Notes: generated by a model not told the origin, from the letters alone. 64,000 nucleotides of DNA from Actinomycetospora termitidis (GCF_030286555.1 NZ_JASVWF010000008.1:186001-250000); one strand, 5' to 3'. Positions 42,031 to 50,960 are shown, counted from the first letter of the stretch. Translations and numbers: made by a program.

Positions 42031-42833
42031 CACATGCCCATGCCGCCGTCGACCGGCAGGCCGGCGCCGTTGACGAAGCGGGCCGCGTCGGAGGCCAGGA
42101 AGACCACGGCGTCGGCGATGTCGGAGACCTCGCCGAGCCGCCCGGACGGGGTCAGCTCGACGACGGCGCCGACGGCCGCCTCCGGGCTGTCGAACAGCCC
42201 GAGGCCGGCGGTCTCGACGGCGAGCTTCTGGCCCATCGCGGTCGGAACCAGACCCGGGTAGACGCAGTTGACCCGCACGCCGTAGCCGAGCTTGCCCGAC
42301 TCCATCGCGGCGACCCGGGTGAGCCGGTCGACACCGGACTTGGTGGCCGAGTAGCCGCCGATGGAGGGGAACGCGATGGTCGCGGCCACGGAGGCGACGT
42401 TGACGATCGCCCCGCCCTGACCCGCGGGGCCGCCGGGCCGCATCGCGCGGAAGGCGTGCTTGATGCCCAGCATGGTGCCGAGCAGGTTGACCTCGAGCAT
42501 GCGCCGGACGTCGTCGGGCTCGGTGTCGACGAGCAGCTGGGTGACCTCGAGCCCGGCGTTGTTGATGACCACGTCCAGCCCGCCGAGCTCGCGGACGGTG
42601 TGGGCGATCGCGGCGTCCCACTGCGCGTCGTCGGTGACGTCAAGCGCGACGAAACCCGCCGTGCGACCCTCGCTCGTCAGCGACGCGGCCGTCCGCTCCC
42701 CCACGTCCTTCGCCACGTCGGCGAGCATCACGGCCGCCCCCGCGCCGGCCAGCGCGCGGGCCATGCCCTCGCCGAGCCCCTGCGCCCCGCCGGTCACCAG
42801 CACCCGGCGCCCCGTCAGATCGAACGCGCTCAT
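42030..42833 (-). CDS. Short-chain dehydrogenase/reductase
   Basis: Classical SDR of 267 aa. VTGGAQGLGEGMARAL is the cofactor loop, with LADV at the end of the second strand favouring NAD(H). INNAG, a Ser in VNVASVAAT and YSATK are the remaining active-site motifs. Probably a 3-hydroxyacyl or alcohol dehydrogenase. First gene of the operon with the acyl-CoA ligase, under the divergent promoter region at 42834-42970. Confidence 0.93.
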   Translation of the reverse strand: MSAFDLTGRRVLVTGGAQGLGEGMARALAGAGAAVMLADVAKDVGERTAASLTSEGRTAGFVALDVTDDAQWDAAIAHTVRELGGLDVVINNAGLEVTQLLVDTEPDDVRRMLEVNLLGTMLGIKHAFRAMRPGGPAGQGGAIVNVASVAATIAFPSIGGYSATKSGVDRLTRVAAMESGKLGYGVRVNCVYPGLVPTAMGQKLAVETAGLGLFDSPEAAVGAVVELTPSGRLGEVSDIADAVVFLASDAARFVNGAGLPVDGGMGM

Positions 42834-42909
42834 GTCGTCCCTCCCGCCGACCCCCGGGCCGGCCGCACATCGTCGTGTCGGTGGTGTGGATCACAACCTA
42901 GGGAGGTTC

Positions 42910-42946
42910 TTGGACGAGCGTCAAGAATTCCTCGGACGAGTGTCCA
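42910..42946. promoter_or_regulatory. Two tandem TetR-type operators
   Basis: TTGGACGAGCGTCAA (42910-42924) and TCGGACGAGTGTCCA (42932-42946), the same GGAC-GAG-x-GTC dyad repeated at 22-bp centre spacing, two helical turns. They lie between TAGGTT (minus strand, 42900-42895), a possible -10 of the SDR operon, and TAGGCT (42958-42963), the -10 of the TetR gene, so binding would shut both. Confidence 0.72.
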
Positions 42947-42970
42947 GACGGGCGGGTTAGGCTGCCCGGC

Positions 42971-43585
42971 GTGACCAGCACCGACGACCGGCTGGCGCGA
43001 CGGCAGGTGGACAAGTTCTCCGAGCGCCGTCGCCAGCTCGCCGACGCCGCCCTGCAGACCCTGGCGACGCAGGGCTACGCGCGAACGAGCCTGCGCGACA
43101 TCGCGAAGGACTCCGGCTTCAGCGTCGGCGTGCTGCACTACTACTTCCGCGACAAGGTCGAGCTGATCACCGACTGCGTGCGGCGCTACAAGGCGGCCTG
43201 CGTCGAGCGCTACGACGCGATCGCCGCGCACGCGACCGACCCGGAGACGCTGCTGCGCGACGCCGGCGACGGGCTCGCGGCGACACTGGAGCAGGACGCC
43301 CTGCTCCACCGGCTCTGGTACGACCTGCGCGCCCAGTCGCTCTACGAGGAGTCCTTCCGGCTCGACGTCGCCGACATCGACGCGAGCCTGGAGCGCATGA
43401 TCTGGCGGATCGTCACCGCCTACGCCGGCCTCGTCGGCGTCGAGCCGCGCTGCACGCCCGGACTCGCGTACGCCGCGTTCGACGGGCTCTTCGGGCAGGC
43501 GCTGCTGCGCCACCTCTCGGGCGACGCGGACGCGCTGGACGACCTGCGGGCGGGGACGCGGGTCCTGCTCGAGCGGCTGGTGTGA
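42971..43585 (+). CDS. TetR-family repressor of the SDR/acyl-CoA ligase operon
   Basis: Repressor of 204 aa. HTH at about residues 20-66 (GYARTSLRDIAKDSGFSVGV then LHYYFRDKVELI). TAGGCT lies exactly 7 nt before the GTG start, so the mRNA is probably leaderless. Divergent from the SDR gene, with two operator dyads between. Its stop TGA abuts the stop of the convergent TetR gene (TGATCA). Confidence 0.9.
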   Translation: MTSTDDRLARRQVDKFSERRRQLADAALQTLATQGYARTSLRDIAKDSGFSVGVLHYYFRDKVELITDCVRRYKAACVERYDAIAAHATDPETLLRDAGDGLAATLEQDALLHRLWYDLRAQSLYEESFRLDVADIDASLERMIWRIVTAYAGLVGVEPRCTPGLAYAAFDGLFGQALLRHLSGDADALDDLRAGTRVLLERLV

Positions 43586-44113
43586 TCAGCGGGGCCGCAG
43601 TCCGTCCGTGACCAGATCGAGGTAGCGCTCCCGGTTCGTGCGGTCCTCGTCGGGCGCGCGCACGAGCAGCAGGAGCAGGTCGTCGAGGTCGACGTCGGCG
43701 CGGAATTCCCCGGCGTCCCGGGCCGCGGCGACCAGCGCGTCCAGCGCCATGACCGCCCGCGCCGCCGAGCCGGAGGCGTCGTGGGCCGCGACCAGGCGCC
43801 ACGCCTCGCGGGCGCCGTGGCCGGCCGGCAGCGGGGCGATCAGCACGTCGAGTTCGTGTCGGGCGGACGCCCCGCGCCGCACCCGTTCCCGGGCGACCTC
43901 GGCCCGCACGGCGAGGTCGCGGGTCGCCTCGCCGACCATCGCACCGACCAGATCGGCCTTCGTCGGGAAGTGGCGGTAGAGCGTGCCGACGGCGACACCG
44001 GCTCGCTCGGCGAGCGCGTCCATCCGGACGGCGTCGCCCTCGCGGGCCACCAGTTCCCGTGCGGCGACGACGATCTGCTCGCGGTTGCGCCGGGCGTCGA
44101 CTCGCACGCTCAC
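43586..44113 (-). CDS. TetR-family regulator
   Basis: Regulator of 175 aa. HTH at about residues 10-58 (DALAERAGVAVGTLYRHFPT). The C-terminal domain has LLVRAPDEDRTNRERYLDLV. GTG at 44113 or 44107. It lies downstream of the Mn-catalase gene on the same strand but behind a strong palindrome. Target unknown. Confidence 0.87.
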   Translation of the reverse strand: MSVRVDARRNREQIVVAARELVAREGDAVRMDALAERAGVAVGTLYRHFPTKADLVGAMVGEATRDLAVRAEVARERVRRGASARHELDVLIAPLPAGHGAREAWRLVAAHDASGSAARAVMALDALVAAARDAGEFRADVDLDDLLLLLVRAPDEDRTNRERYLDLVTDGLRPR

Positions 44114-44160
44114 AAGATGAACCCGGGTTCCCGCGCTGCCAAGCGCCCGGACGGCCGAGC

Positions 44161-44198
44161 CCGACCCGCCGTCGGGAAGATTCCCGACGACGGGTCGG
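44161..44198. terminator. 38-nt near-perfect palindrome after the Mn-catalase gene
   Basis: CCGACCCG-cc-GTCGGGAA and TTCCCGAC-ga-CGGGTCGG, 18-nt arms with one 2-nt internal mismatch and a 2-nt loop. It lies just past the catalase stop, so it can act as its terminator. The arms are two inverted copies of the motif recurring at 38.36, 55.94, 63.17 and 63.84 kb. Confidence 0.65.
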
Positions 44199-44208
44199 TG
44201 CGATCGGG

Positions 44209-45165
44209 TCAGGCGTTCGCCGGACCCCACTGCGGCGGGGCGGTCTCCGCCTCCATCTCGAGCTCGGCGGTGGCCTGCACCAGCTCCATCAGGTCCGGGT
44301 CGAGCCCCGGACCGAACTCCTCCGGACGCTCCACGGCGATCCCCGGGAAGGGGATGCCCTCCGGGGCCTGCTCCGTGGACAGCGTCGTCCCGTCCTTCGA
44401 CGGCGAGGTACCGCGGATGATCTTCCCGGCCTCGCTGAGCTGGTCGAGGCTGAAGGTGTACTGCTTGGACTGCAGACCCTGTTCGGTCAGCTTCTTGACC
44501 TCGGGGAACTGCTCGGCGTTCGTCTTCGGGATCGGCAGGAGCTTGTTCCACTCCACGCCGAGGGCCTCGAGCGCCTTGGCGTAGCCGTTCTCGTGGGCCT
44601 GGTCGCGCACGATCAGGTACGCGATCGTCGACCGCGCGGTCTTGTTCGAGGTCATCTCGTAGAGCCGGCACTTCTGGAGGCGGCCGGTCGACTCGAGCAT
44701 GAGGTTGTAGAGCAGGTTCAGCGGCAGGTTGCCGCTGTCGTAGACATACTTGCCCGTCCACGGGTCGCCCTGGGCGTCCACCGGCAGGGCACCCTGGGCG
44801 CCGACCAGCCAGTGGTGGATGTTCCCGCCCGAGAGGGCCAGGTCGAGCGGCGTGGCGCCGCCGGCACCGGGCTCGTCGAGCGACGTCGGGTTGCCCTGGT
44901 AGCGGGGCGAACCGTCGACCAGCTGCGCGATCGTCGAGGCGATGAGCTCGACGTGGCCGATCTCCTCGGTGCCGATCCCGTAGAGCAGGTCGCGGAACGG
45001 CTTGCCCGTCGGTCCGCGGAAATTGAAGCTCTGGAACAGGTACTGCATCATCGTGCGCATCTCGCCGAACTGGCCGCCGAGACCTTCCTGCAGCGCGTTC
45101 GCGGCCGCGGGATCCGGCTCGTCGGCCTCGATCTGGTTGAGCATGCGCTGGACGTGGAGGAACAC
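44209..45165 (-). CDS. Manganese catalase
   Basis: Di-manganese catalase of 318 aa that disproportionates hydrogen peroxide. The ferritin-like core carries the ligands: Glu in QFGEMRTMMQYLFQ, EEIGH, and later Glu and His residues in LMLESTGRLQKC and VRDQAHENGYAKAL. GTG start with GGGG about 7 nt upstream. It is the only oxidative-defence gene of this kind in the window; a SolA-type oxidase (10192-11376), which would make peroxide, is unlinked. The 240-bp gap to the next gene (45166-45405) shows no clear gene or repeat. Confidence 0.95.
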   Translation of the reverse strand: MFLHVQRMLNQIEADEPDPAAANALQEGLGGQFGEMRTMMQYLFQSFNFRGPTGKPFRDLLYGIGTEEIGHVELIASTIAQLVDGSPRYQGNPTSLDEPGAGGATPLDLALSGGNIHHWLVGAQGALPVDAQGDPWTGKYVYDSGNLPLNLLYNLMLESTGRLQKCRLYEMTSNKTARSTIAYLIVRDQAHENGYAKALEALGVEWNKLLPIPKTNAEQFPEVKKLTEQGLQSKQYTFSLDQLSEAGKIIRGTSPSKDGTTLSTEQAPEGIPFPGIAVERPEEFGPGLDPDLMELVQATAELEMEAETAPPQWGPANA

Positions 45166-45405
45166 AGAGAACCCCTTCGGTCGGGGGAGGATTGGCGCGA
45201 CGCGTCTCCTGGCTCGGACGGCGTCGACGACGGGCGGCGGGTGGACGCCGGAGGCCGTCGCCCAAACGCGGGATCGCCGGGGCGGTCGAGTCAGCGGTTC
45301 CCGGCGGGCCCGGGATCGGCCGCGGCGCGGCCGTCGGACCCGTACTGATCGGCCGGTGCAACGACCGGTTGCCCGGAGAGGGTCGGAGCGGTCTACTTCT
45401 GGTCG

Positions 45406-46383
45406 ATGGAGAAGGGGACACCGCGCGCGCTCGGCGAGGAGCCGGATGCGCTCGCCGCCGTGCTCGACCTGCTCGACCGCATCGATCCGCTGCTCGGCGA
45501 GCTGGACCCTGCGGACGACACCCTGCACGCTTCGATCGCCTCCGAGACCACCGCCATGCACCGGGCACGGGCGAGACTGAGTCGGGATCGAGCCCGGCAG
45601 ATGCGGGAGAGGCTGGAGAGCGTCCGGCGGCGGGCGACCGAGCTCGCGGAATCGATGCGAAGCCTCCGGGCCGAGCGAGCCGTCGAGACGTCGGGCCCTT
45701 GGTGGGATCCCCTGCGAACCGCCTCCGCGCACCTGCTCGGGGCCCACCTCGAGGACCGGGACGACGTCCACCGGCACCTGCTCCTCGCCGCTCGCTCGGC
45801 GGTGCCGACCGCTGCAGGCGTCGGCCTCGTGTGGCACGACGAGGATCGGCTCGTCGTCCTCCACGAGGACGACCCGGTGCTCGACGCGCTGGTCGCACGC
45901 GACAGGGCCGTCGGTACGGGCCCGACGCACGCGGCCCTCGCGGGTGCCGACGTACGGGTACCGGACCTGCCCCACGACCGGCAGTGGCCGGACCTCGCCC
46001 GTGACCTGGCGGGCCTCGACGTCCGCAGCCTCCTGGGGATCCGGCTGACCGGGCCGGGGCAGGACCGCAACGGCGACCACACCCACGTCGCCGCCATCTG
46101 GCACGCCCCGGGTGCCCACGCCCTCGACGGTGCCCCGCCCGTCGTCGCCACCCTCCTGGCGCAGCAGACCGCGCTCGTGGTCGCCGGGGCGCGCCGCGCC
46201 GCCGACCTGAACCTGGCGCTCGACACCCGCGACGTCATCGGGCAGGCCAAGGGCATCCTGGTCGCCCGTGACCGTCTCTCCCCGGAGGATGCCTTCGACC
46301 GCCTGGTCGAGGCGTCCCAGTCGTCGAACGTGAAGCTGCGCGACGTGGCGGTGTGGCTGGTCGAGGAGACCCGACGCGAGTGA
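45406..46383 (+). CDS. GAF-ANTAR putative RNA-binding antiterminator
   Basis: Protein of 325 aa. A helical N-terminus (about 1-95) leads to a GAF sensor domain (about 110-265), then an ANTAR domain at the end (RDVIGQAKGILVARDRLSPE, AFDRLVEASQSSNVKLRDVA). ANTAR proteins bind tandem hexaloop hairpins in mRNA leaders and prevent termination. The N-terminal helical part is similar to that of the convergent protein at 46418-47707, so the two are paralogues. TACTTC lies 6 nt before the ATG. Confidence 0.88.
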   Translation: MEKGTPRALGEEPDALAAVLDLLDRIDPLLGELDPADDTLHASIASETTAMHRARARLSRDRARQMRERLESVRRRATELAESMRSLRAERAVETSGPWWDPLRTASAHLLGAHLEDRDDVHRHLLLAARSAVPTAAGVGLVWHDEDRLVVLHEDDPVLDALVARDRAVGTGPTHAALAGADVRVPDLPHDRQWPDLARDLAGLDVRSLLGIRLTGPGQDRNGDHTHVAAIWHAPGAHALDGAPPVVATLLAQQTALVVAGARRAADLNLALDTRDVIGQAKGILVARDRLSPEDAFDRLVEASQSSNVKLRDVAVWLVEETRRE

Positions 46384-46417
46384 GGCGTCCGGGTCCGGAC
46401 GACGGGTTCGCTGCGGC

Positions 46418-47707
46418 TCAGGCGCGCAGGGTGCGGCTCGGCGAGACCCCGTAGGTCTGCCGGTACATCGTCGCGAAACGGCCCGGGTTGGTGAAGCCCC
46501 AGCGCGCGGCGATGCCGGCGACCGTGTGGCCCCGGGTCGGGTCCGCCGCGCACAGGTCGCGGTGCGCGTGTGAGAGGCGCACCTGGCGCAGGTAGCCCAT
46601 CGGGGAGCCGCCGCGATACCGGTTGAACGCCAGCTGCAGGGCCCGCGGACCGACGCGGGCGGCGGTTGCGATCTCGTCGAGGGTCACCTCTTCGCCGGCG
46701 CGGGCCTCGATGAAGTCCACCGCACGCCGGAGCGCCGCAGGCTCCGGCTCCGAACGAGCGCCGGGGTGCCGGGGGACCAGCGCGGCGACGAGGTGTCGCG
46801 CCGTGACCTGCACCGGCTCGTCGAGCTCGGCCGCGACCTCCAGGAGGACCTCGAAGGCGGCGTCGGGCGCGAGGTCGAGGTGACGGGCGAGCAGGGAGCG
46901 GGCCCCCGCGACGTCCGGCAGCGTGTCGGAGACGTCGTCGTCGGCGAGGACTCGCTCGAGATGGGCCACGAGGTGGTCGAGCAGCGCCCGGGTGGTGCCC
47001 TCGACGACGTGGGCCCCGCCCCATCCGACGAGCAGCGCCCCGCGCCCCTCGTCCAGGTCGAGGGCGCGCAGCGTGTGCAGTCCCGCCGCGTCCGCCGCGG
47101 CGGCGAGATCCGGGAGGTCCTCGGCGTCCGCGGGCAGCTCGACCGGGCCGTCCGTCGCGGCGAGCGCCGCGAGAGCTCGCTCGTCGAGCACCGACGCCGC
47201 GTCGCGGGCGACGATGCCCGAGGTCCTCGCGGGGTGCGTCTCGTCCCTCGGGAGCAGGAGCCGCACCCACGTCGCCGCCGGGACCACCTGCCGTGCCAGC
47301 TCCACGACCCGGTCGGCGCGCTCTGCGGCGGTCACGTCGGCCGGACGCGCCCGCGAGACGGCGTGGACGGCGGCGAGTTCGGCCGTGTCCCCCTCTCCCG
47401 GCGGCACGACGGGAGGGGCAGCGGGTCGCCGTGTCCGACGGGACACCCGTGCGACCTCGTGGGCCTGACGACGGACCTCGGCGACCTCCTTCCGGAGCCG
47501 GCGCGCCTCCGTGCGGGCGAGGTGCGCACGACCCTGTCGGATCGTCCGGTTCTCCTGGGCGGAGACGTCCTCGCCCGCCAGCTCGCCGAAGGCGTCGAGG
47601 CGATCCGTCATCGTGTCGAGGAGCTCGATCAGACCGGCCAGGTCCTCGTCGATCCCGTCGTGACGCACGGGGACATCATCCCCCTCGTCGGACCGCTCGT
47701 CACTCAC
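46418..47707 (-). CDS. GAF - degenerate ANTAR - AraC HTH fusion regulator
   Basis: Protein of 429 aa. Helical N-terminus (about 1-85), GAF-like domain (about 105-255), a segment resembling ANTAR (AGARSLLARHLDLAPDAAFE onward), then a full AraC/XylS HTH pair (about 320-429: TLDEIATAARVGPRALQLAF; VAGIAARWGFTNPGRFATMY). ANTAR normally ends a protein; here it is followed by DNA-binding domains. GTG start, 11 bp after the stop of the CheR-PAS gene; third gene of the cheB-cheR-like operon and convergent with its paralogue. Confidence 0.82.
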   Translation of the reverse strand: MSDERSDEGDDVPVRHDGIDEDLAGLIELLDTMTDRLDAFGELAGEDVSAQENRTIRQGRAHLARTEARRLRKEVAEVRRQAHEVARVSRRTRRPAAPPVVPPGEGDTAELAAVHAVSRARPADVTAAERADRVVELARQVVPAATWVRLLLPRDETHPARTSGIVARDAASVLDERALAALAATDGPVELPADAEDLPDLAAAADAAGLHTLRALDLDEGRGALLVGWGGAHVVEGTTRALLDHLVAHLERVLADDDVSDTLPDVAGARSLLARHLDLAPDAAFEVLLEVAAELDEPVQVTARHLVAALVPRHPGARSEPEPAALRRAVDFIEARAGEEVTLDEIATAARVGPRALQLAFNRYRGGSPMGYLRQVRLSHAHRDLCAADPTRGHTVAGIAARWGFTNPGRFATMYRQTYGVSPSRTLRA

Positions 47708-47718
47708 CGTGGTCCGGG

Positions 47719-49650
47719 TCAGGCCGGGGTCGGATCGAGCTGGTCCATGAGGATGATCGCGCCGTCCGGTCGCCCCTGGCGCCCGAACAACGGCGACACC
47801 CCGATCGCGAGCTGCACCGTGCGTCCGCGGCGATTGATCGCCTCGATCCGCAACGGGTCCTCGCGCACGCCCTCCCCGTGCAGGACGTCGCGGACGAGGG
47901 GGCGCACCCGGTCCGTCGCGAGGCCGATGTCGAGGTTGAGCAGGTGCTGGCCGACGGCCTCGTCGGAGCGCAGTCCCCACAGGTCGTCCGCCCGCCCGTT
48001 CCAGGCCTGCACGATGAGCTCGCTGTCCACGACGACGACCGCGGTGCGCATGCTGCCGAGGACCGACTCCAGGAAGTCGTTGGCGCGATCGAGCTGGGAG
48101 GTCCGATCACGGAGCTCGTCGTTCATCGACTGCAGCTCGTCGTTGGTGGACTGGAGTTCCTCGTTCGTCGTCTCCAGCTCCTCGACGGTGGACTGCAGCT
48201 CCTCGTTCGTCGTCTCCAGCTCCTCGACGGTGGACTGCAGCTCCTCGTTCGTCGTCTCCAGCTCCTCGACCGTGGACTGCAGCTCCTCGTAGGCGGTCTC
48301 CACCTGGCGGTGGGCCGTCTGGAGCTCGCCGGTCATCCGGCGATAGCGGGTGACGTCGGTGAAGAACAGCGCCACCGCCGGTCCCTCGTCCGCCTCGCCG
48401 GGCAGCGGCACGATCTGGATGTCGAAGAACAGGGTCTCCGACGACGACCGCGCGAACTCCGCCTCGTGCTGCCACAGCGCGGTGCGGTTGCGGCGGACGT
48501 CCTCGTACGAGGAGCGCAACCCGGCGATCCGGTGGCAGATCTCGAGCTCGCTGAAGCGACGGCCCACCTCGCGCGGGGTGGTGCCGAGTTGCACCTCCGC
48601 ACGGCGGTTGGCCTTCGCGACGACCTCGTCGGCGGTGACGAGGACGGTCGCCAGGGGGCTGGACAGGAGCGCCTCGTCCTCGAGCCACCCCTCGGCTCGC
48701 AGGGCCGTCGACGGGGACCGACCGAGCGTCGAGGCGCTCCGGGGCCCGGGCTCGACCTGGTCGGCCTTGCGGAAGAACCGGCGCTTGACGTCGACGGGCA
48801 GGAAGAGTCGTCCGTGGCTGAGGAGCATCTCGGCCTTGCCGAGGAACAGCACGCCGGTGGCGTTGAGCGCGAAGTGGAACCGGCGCAGCACCTGGGCCTG
48901 GGTCTCCGCGTTGAGGTACATCAACGTGTTCCGGCACACGAGCAGGTCGATGCGGCCGATGGGTGCGTCCTGCACGAGGTCGTTGCGGCCGAAGATCACG
49001 CACCGGCGCAGGTCGCTGCGGAAGGTCCACCGCGAGCCGGACCGTTCGAAGTACCGCTCCCGCCAGCCCGACGGGAGCGACTGCAGCTCCTTCTCGGAGT
49101 ACGTCGCCTGGCGGGCCGTCGTGAGGGCGTCCTCGTCGACGTCGGTGGCGTAGACCTTCACCCGGGCCCGGAACTCCTCGATCCCGAGCGCCTCGGCGAA
49201 CACCATCGCGAGGCCGTACGCCTCCTCGCCGCTCGCGCAGCCGGCCGACCAGACCCGGATCGCGTCGCCGCGGGCCTTGGGCGCGAGGAGCTGCGGGACG
49301 ATCTGGTCGGAGAGCTCGCGCCATGCCTCGGCGTCGCGCAGGAATCCGGTGACGTTGATCAGCACGGTGTTGAAGAGCTGGGTGAACTCGGCGGTGTCCA
49401 CCTGGAGCCGGTCGAGGTACTCCGAGAACGACACCGCCTCCACCTGCTGCATCCGGCGGGCGACCCGGCGCTGAATGCTCGACCGCTTGTAGCCGGTGAA
49501 GTCGAAGCCGCGGCTCTCCTTGAGGAAGACCAGGAGGCTCTCGAACTCCGCCTCCTGCGCGGGATCGAGCGGTACCGCCCCGACGGCTGCCCAGGCCTCC
49601 CGTTCCTCGGCCTCTTCCGTCCCGTCCCTGCGGGCCTCGTCGTCGGTCAC
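47719..49650 (-). CDS. CheR methyltransferase - PAS - coiled coil - PAS signalling protein
   Basis: Protein of 643 aa. The CheR domain (about 30-290) has VWSAGCASGEEAYGLAMVFA for S-adenosylmethionine binding and DLLVCRNTLMYLN. A PAS domain (about 315-440), a heptad coiled coil (EELQSTVEELETTNEELQST repeated) and a second PAS domain (about 520-643) follow. There is no kinase domain. Such CheB/CheR-PAS proteins occur outside chemotaxis; the methyl-accepting partner is unknown. Its start overlaps the CheB stop by 4 bp. Confidence 0.9.
   Translation of the reverse strand: MTDDEARRDGTEEAEEREAWAAVGAVPLDPAQEAEFESLLVFLKESRGFDFTGYKRSSIQRRVARRMQQVEAVSFSEYLDRLQVDTAEFTQLFNTVLINVTGFLRDAEAWRELSDQIVPQLLAPKARGDAIRVWSAGCASGEEAYGLAMVFAEALGIEEFRARVKVYATDVDEDALTTARQATYSEKELQSLPSGWRERYFERSGSRWTFRSDLRRCVIFGRNDLVQDAPIGRIDLLVCRNTLMYLNAETQAQVLRRFHFALNATGVLFLGKAEMLLSHGRLFLPVDVKRRFFRKADQVEPGPRSASTLGRSPSTALRAEGWLEDEALLSSPLATVLVTADEVVAKANRRAEVQLGTTPREVGRRFSELEICHRIAGLRSSYEDVRRNRTALWQHEAEFARSSSETLFFDIQIVPLPGEADEGPAVALFFTDVTRYRRMTGELQTAHRQVETAYEELQSTVEELETTNEELQSTVEELETTNEELQSTVEELETTNEELQSTNDELQSMNDELRDRTSQLDRANDFLESVLGSMRTAVVVVDSELIVQAWNGRADDLWGLRSDEAVGQHLLNLDIGLATDRVRPLVRDVLHGEGVREDPLRIEAINRRGRTVQLAIGVSPLFGRQGRPDGAIILMDQLDPTPA
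48158..48283. repeat. 42-nt coding tandem repeat in the coiled coil
   Basis: Three copies of a 42-nt unit (48158, 48200 and 48242), nearly identical at DNA level, each encoding 14 residues (two heptads) of the CheR-PAS linker. The low DNA divergence suggests recent copy-number change and possible length variation between strains. Confidence 0.85.
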
Positions 49651-50645
49651 GGTGGCTCGCCCCCCTGCGGGCTCGGGATCAGGTCACGGACGACGGCCGC
49701 CGCGGCCAGCGCGTCGCGAGCAGTCTGCCGCGCCCGCTCCGCGGTGCGCGAGGAACCCCGACCGTCCGCATGACGGGCGATCCGGTGGTGCAGGGCCGCC
49801 TTCTCCTCCAGGGCCCGCAGCGCGGTGTCCAGGGCCCGCTCCGCCCGGGTGTCCTGCCCCGCCCGGAGACTGTCCTGCGACCAGGCGTGGCCGATCCGGC
49901 ACCGGTAGCGCAGCACGTGTGGGTCACCCACGTCGTAGAGCGGTCCGTCGCAGTCCGGGCACGACAGCCCCGCCGCCGGTCCGGGAGGCTCGGACTCGGC
50001 GAGGCGTTCCCCGCGCGCCACGTCCACCTCGAACCCCAGCCGTTCGCCGCCTCGTCGCCGGGTGGCGAGGGCCGGCCGGGTGGCCAGCGCCGCGAGCAGG
50101 GGCCCGAGGTCCGCGCCCGGTCGGACGAGGGCCCCGGGGACCTGGCGCAGCGCGGCCTCGGGCATGCCCGGGTAGATGGCGTCGTCGGGGTCCTGGACGA
50201 CCGCCGTCCCGCCGTGGCGCACGAGGTCCAGGAGCCCCGCCGAGCCGTCGTCGAGCATGCCGGACAGGACCACCCCGACCGCGGCCGAGCGCTCGTACAG
50301 CGCGAGCGACCGGAACAGCGGGTCGATGGCGGGGCGATGCCCGTTCTCACGCGGCCCGCGCGAGACCCGTTGGACGCCCTTCTCGACGAGCAGGTGGTGG
50401 CCGGGGACGGCGACGTGGACCCGGCCGGACTCCACCGGCTCGCCGTCCCGCGCGGGCACGACCGGCAGCGCACAGCGACGGTCGAGCAGGTCCGCGAGCC
50501 GTCCCGGCGCGGTGTCGGCCTGGTGGAGCACGACCAGCACGGTGGCCGTGAAGTCGCGCGTCAACCCGGCCAGGACGGCGCTCAGGGCCTCGACGCCCCC
50601 GGCGGAGGCGCCGATCCCGACGACCCGTGTCCCGTGGTCGTCCAC
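49647..50645 (-). CDS. CheB-type protein-glutamate methylesterase with C-terminal extension
   Basis: Protein of 332 aa lacking a receiver domain. The esterase domain (about 5-185) has Ser14 in GASAGGVEAL, His41 in VVLHQ and Asp132/133 in SGMLDDGS. The C-terminal 140 residues contain a Cys-rich patch (LSCPDCDGPLYDVGD and YRCRIGHAW), a possible zinc site. Stop overlaps the CheR-PAS start. It is the first gene of the three-gene operon. Confidence 0.9.
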   Translation of the reverse strand: MDDHGTRVVGIGASAGGVEALSAVLAGLTRDFTATVLVVLHQADTAPGRLADLLDRRCALPVVPARDGEPVESGRVHVAVPGHHLLVEKGVQRVSRGPRENGHRPAIDPLFRSLALYERSAAVGVVLSGMLDDGSAGLLDLVRHGGTAVVQDPDDAIYPGMPEAALRQVPGALVRPGADLGPLLAALATRPALATRRRGGERLGFEVDVARGERLAESEPPGPAAGLSCPDCDGPLYDVGDPHVLRYRCRIGHAWSQDSLRAGQDTRAERALDTALRALEEKAALHHRIARHADGRGSSRTAERARQTARDALAAAAVVRDLIPSPQGGEPP

Positions 50646-50960
50646 GGGTCAGCGCTCCGGGGTCGAGAGGGGGTTCAGGAACACGAGGCCTCCAGCCGCA
50701 CTCGGACGGCGTCGGGCCGTCGACCGGGCTGGAGGAGGTCAACCCGCCCCCAGTCGTACCATCTGTTCAGAGGTCGCGGGCCACCTCGTGCGGCATGGCG
50801 CGAGGCGACGCAGCCGGACCGACGCGAGAACCGGATCGCCGGACGGATGCCGAGCATGATGCTCCGGATCACGAGAGACGTCACGCCCGGGTCGGCCGGC
50901 TCGTGCCGGGAGAGCGACACGCTGCCCAGGAGCTCCGTCGCCGGCGCTCGGAGGGCGGTG
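50646..50960. other. 315-bp gap without a recognisable gene
   Basis: Upstream region of the cheB-like operon (minus strand) and 3' flank of the BKACE gene. I see no coding pattern, repeat-family member or strong hairpin here. Confidence 0.5.

Noticed and set aside
44161-44198. SigR-type promoter at GGGAA inside the palindrome
   Set aside because: No GTT box follows at 18 nt, and the site lies after a stop codon; a hairpin role fits better. The same test fails at 38357 and 55937.
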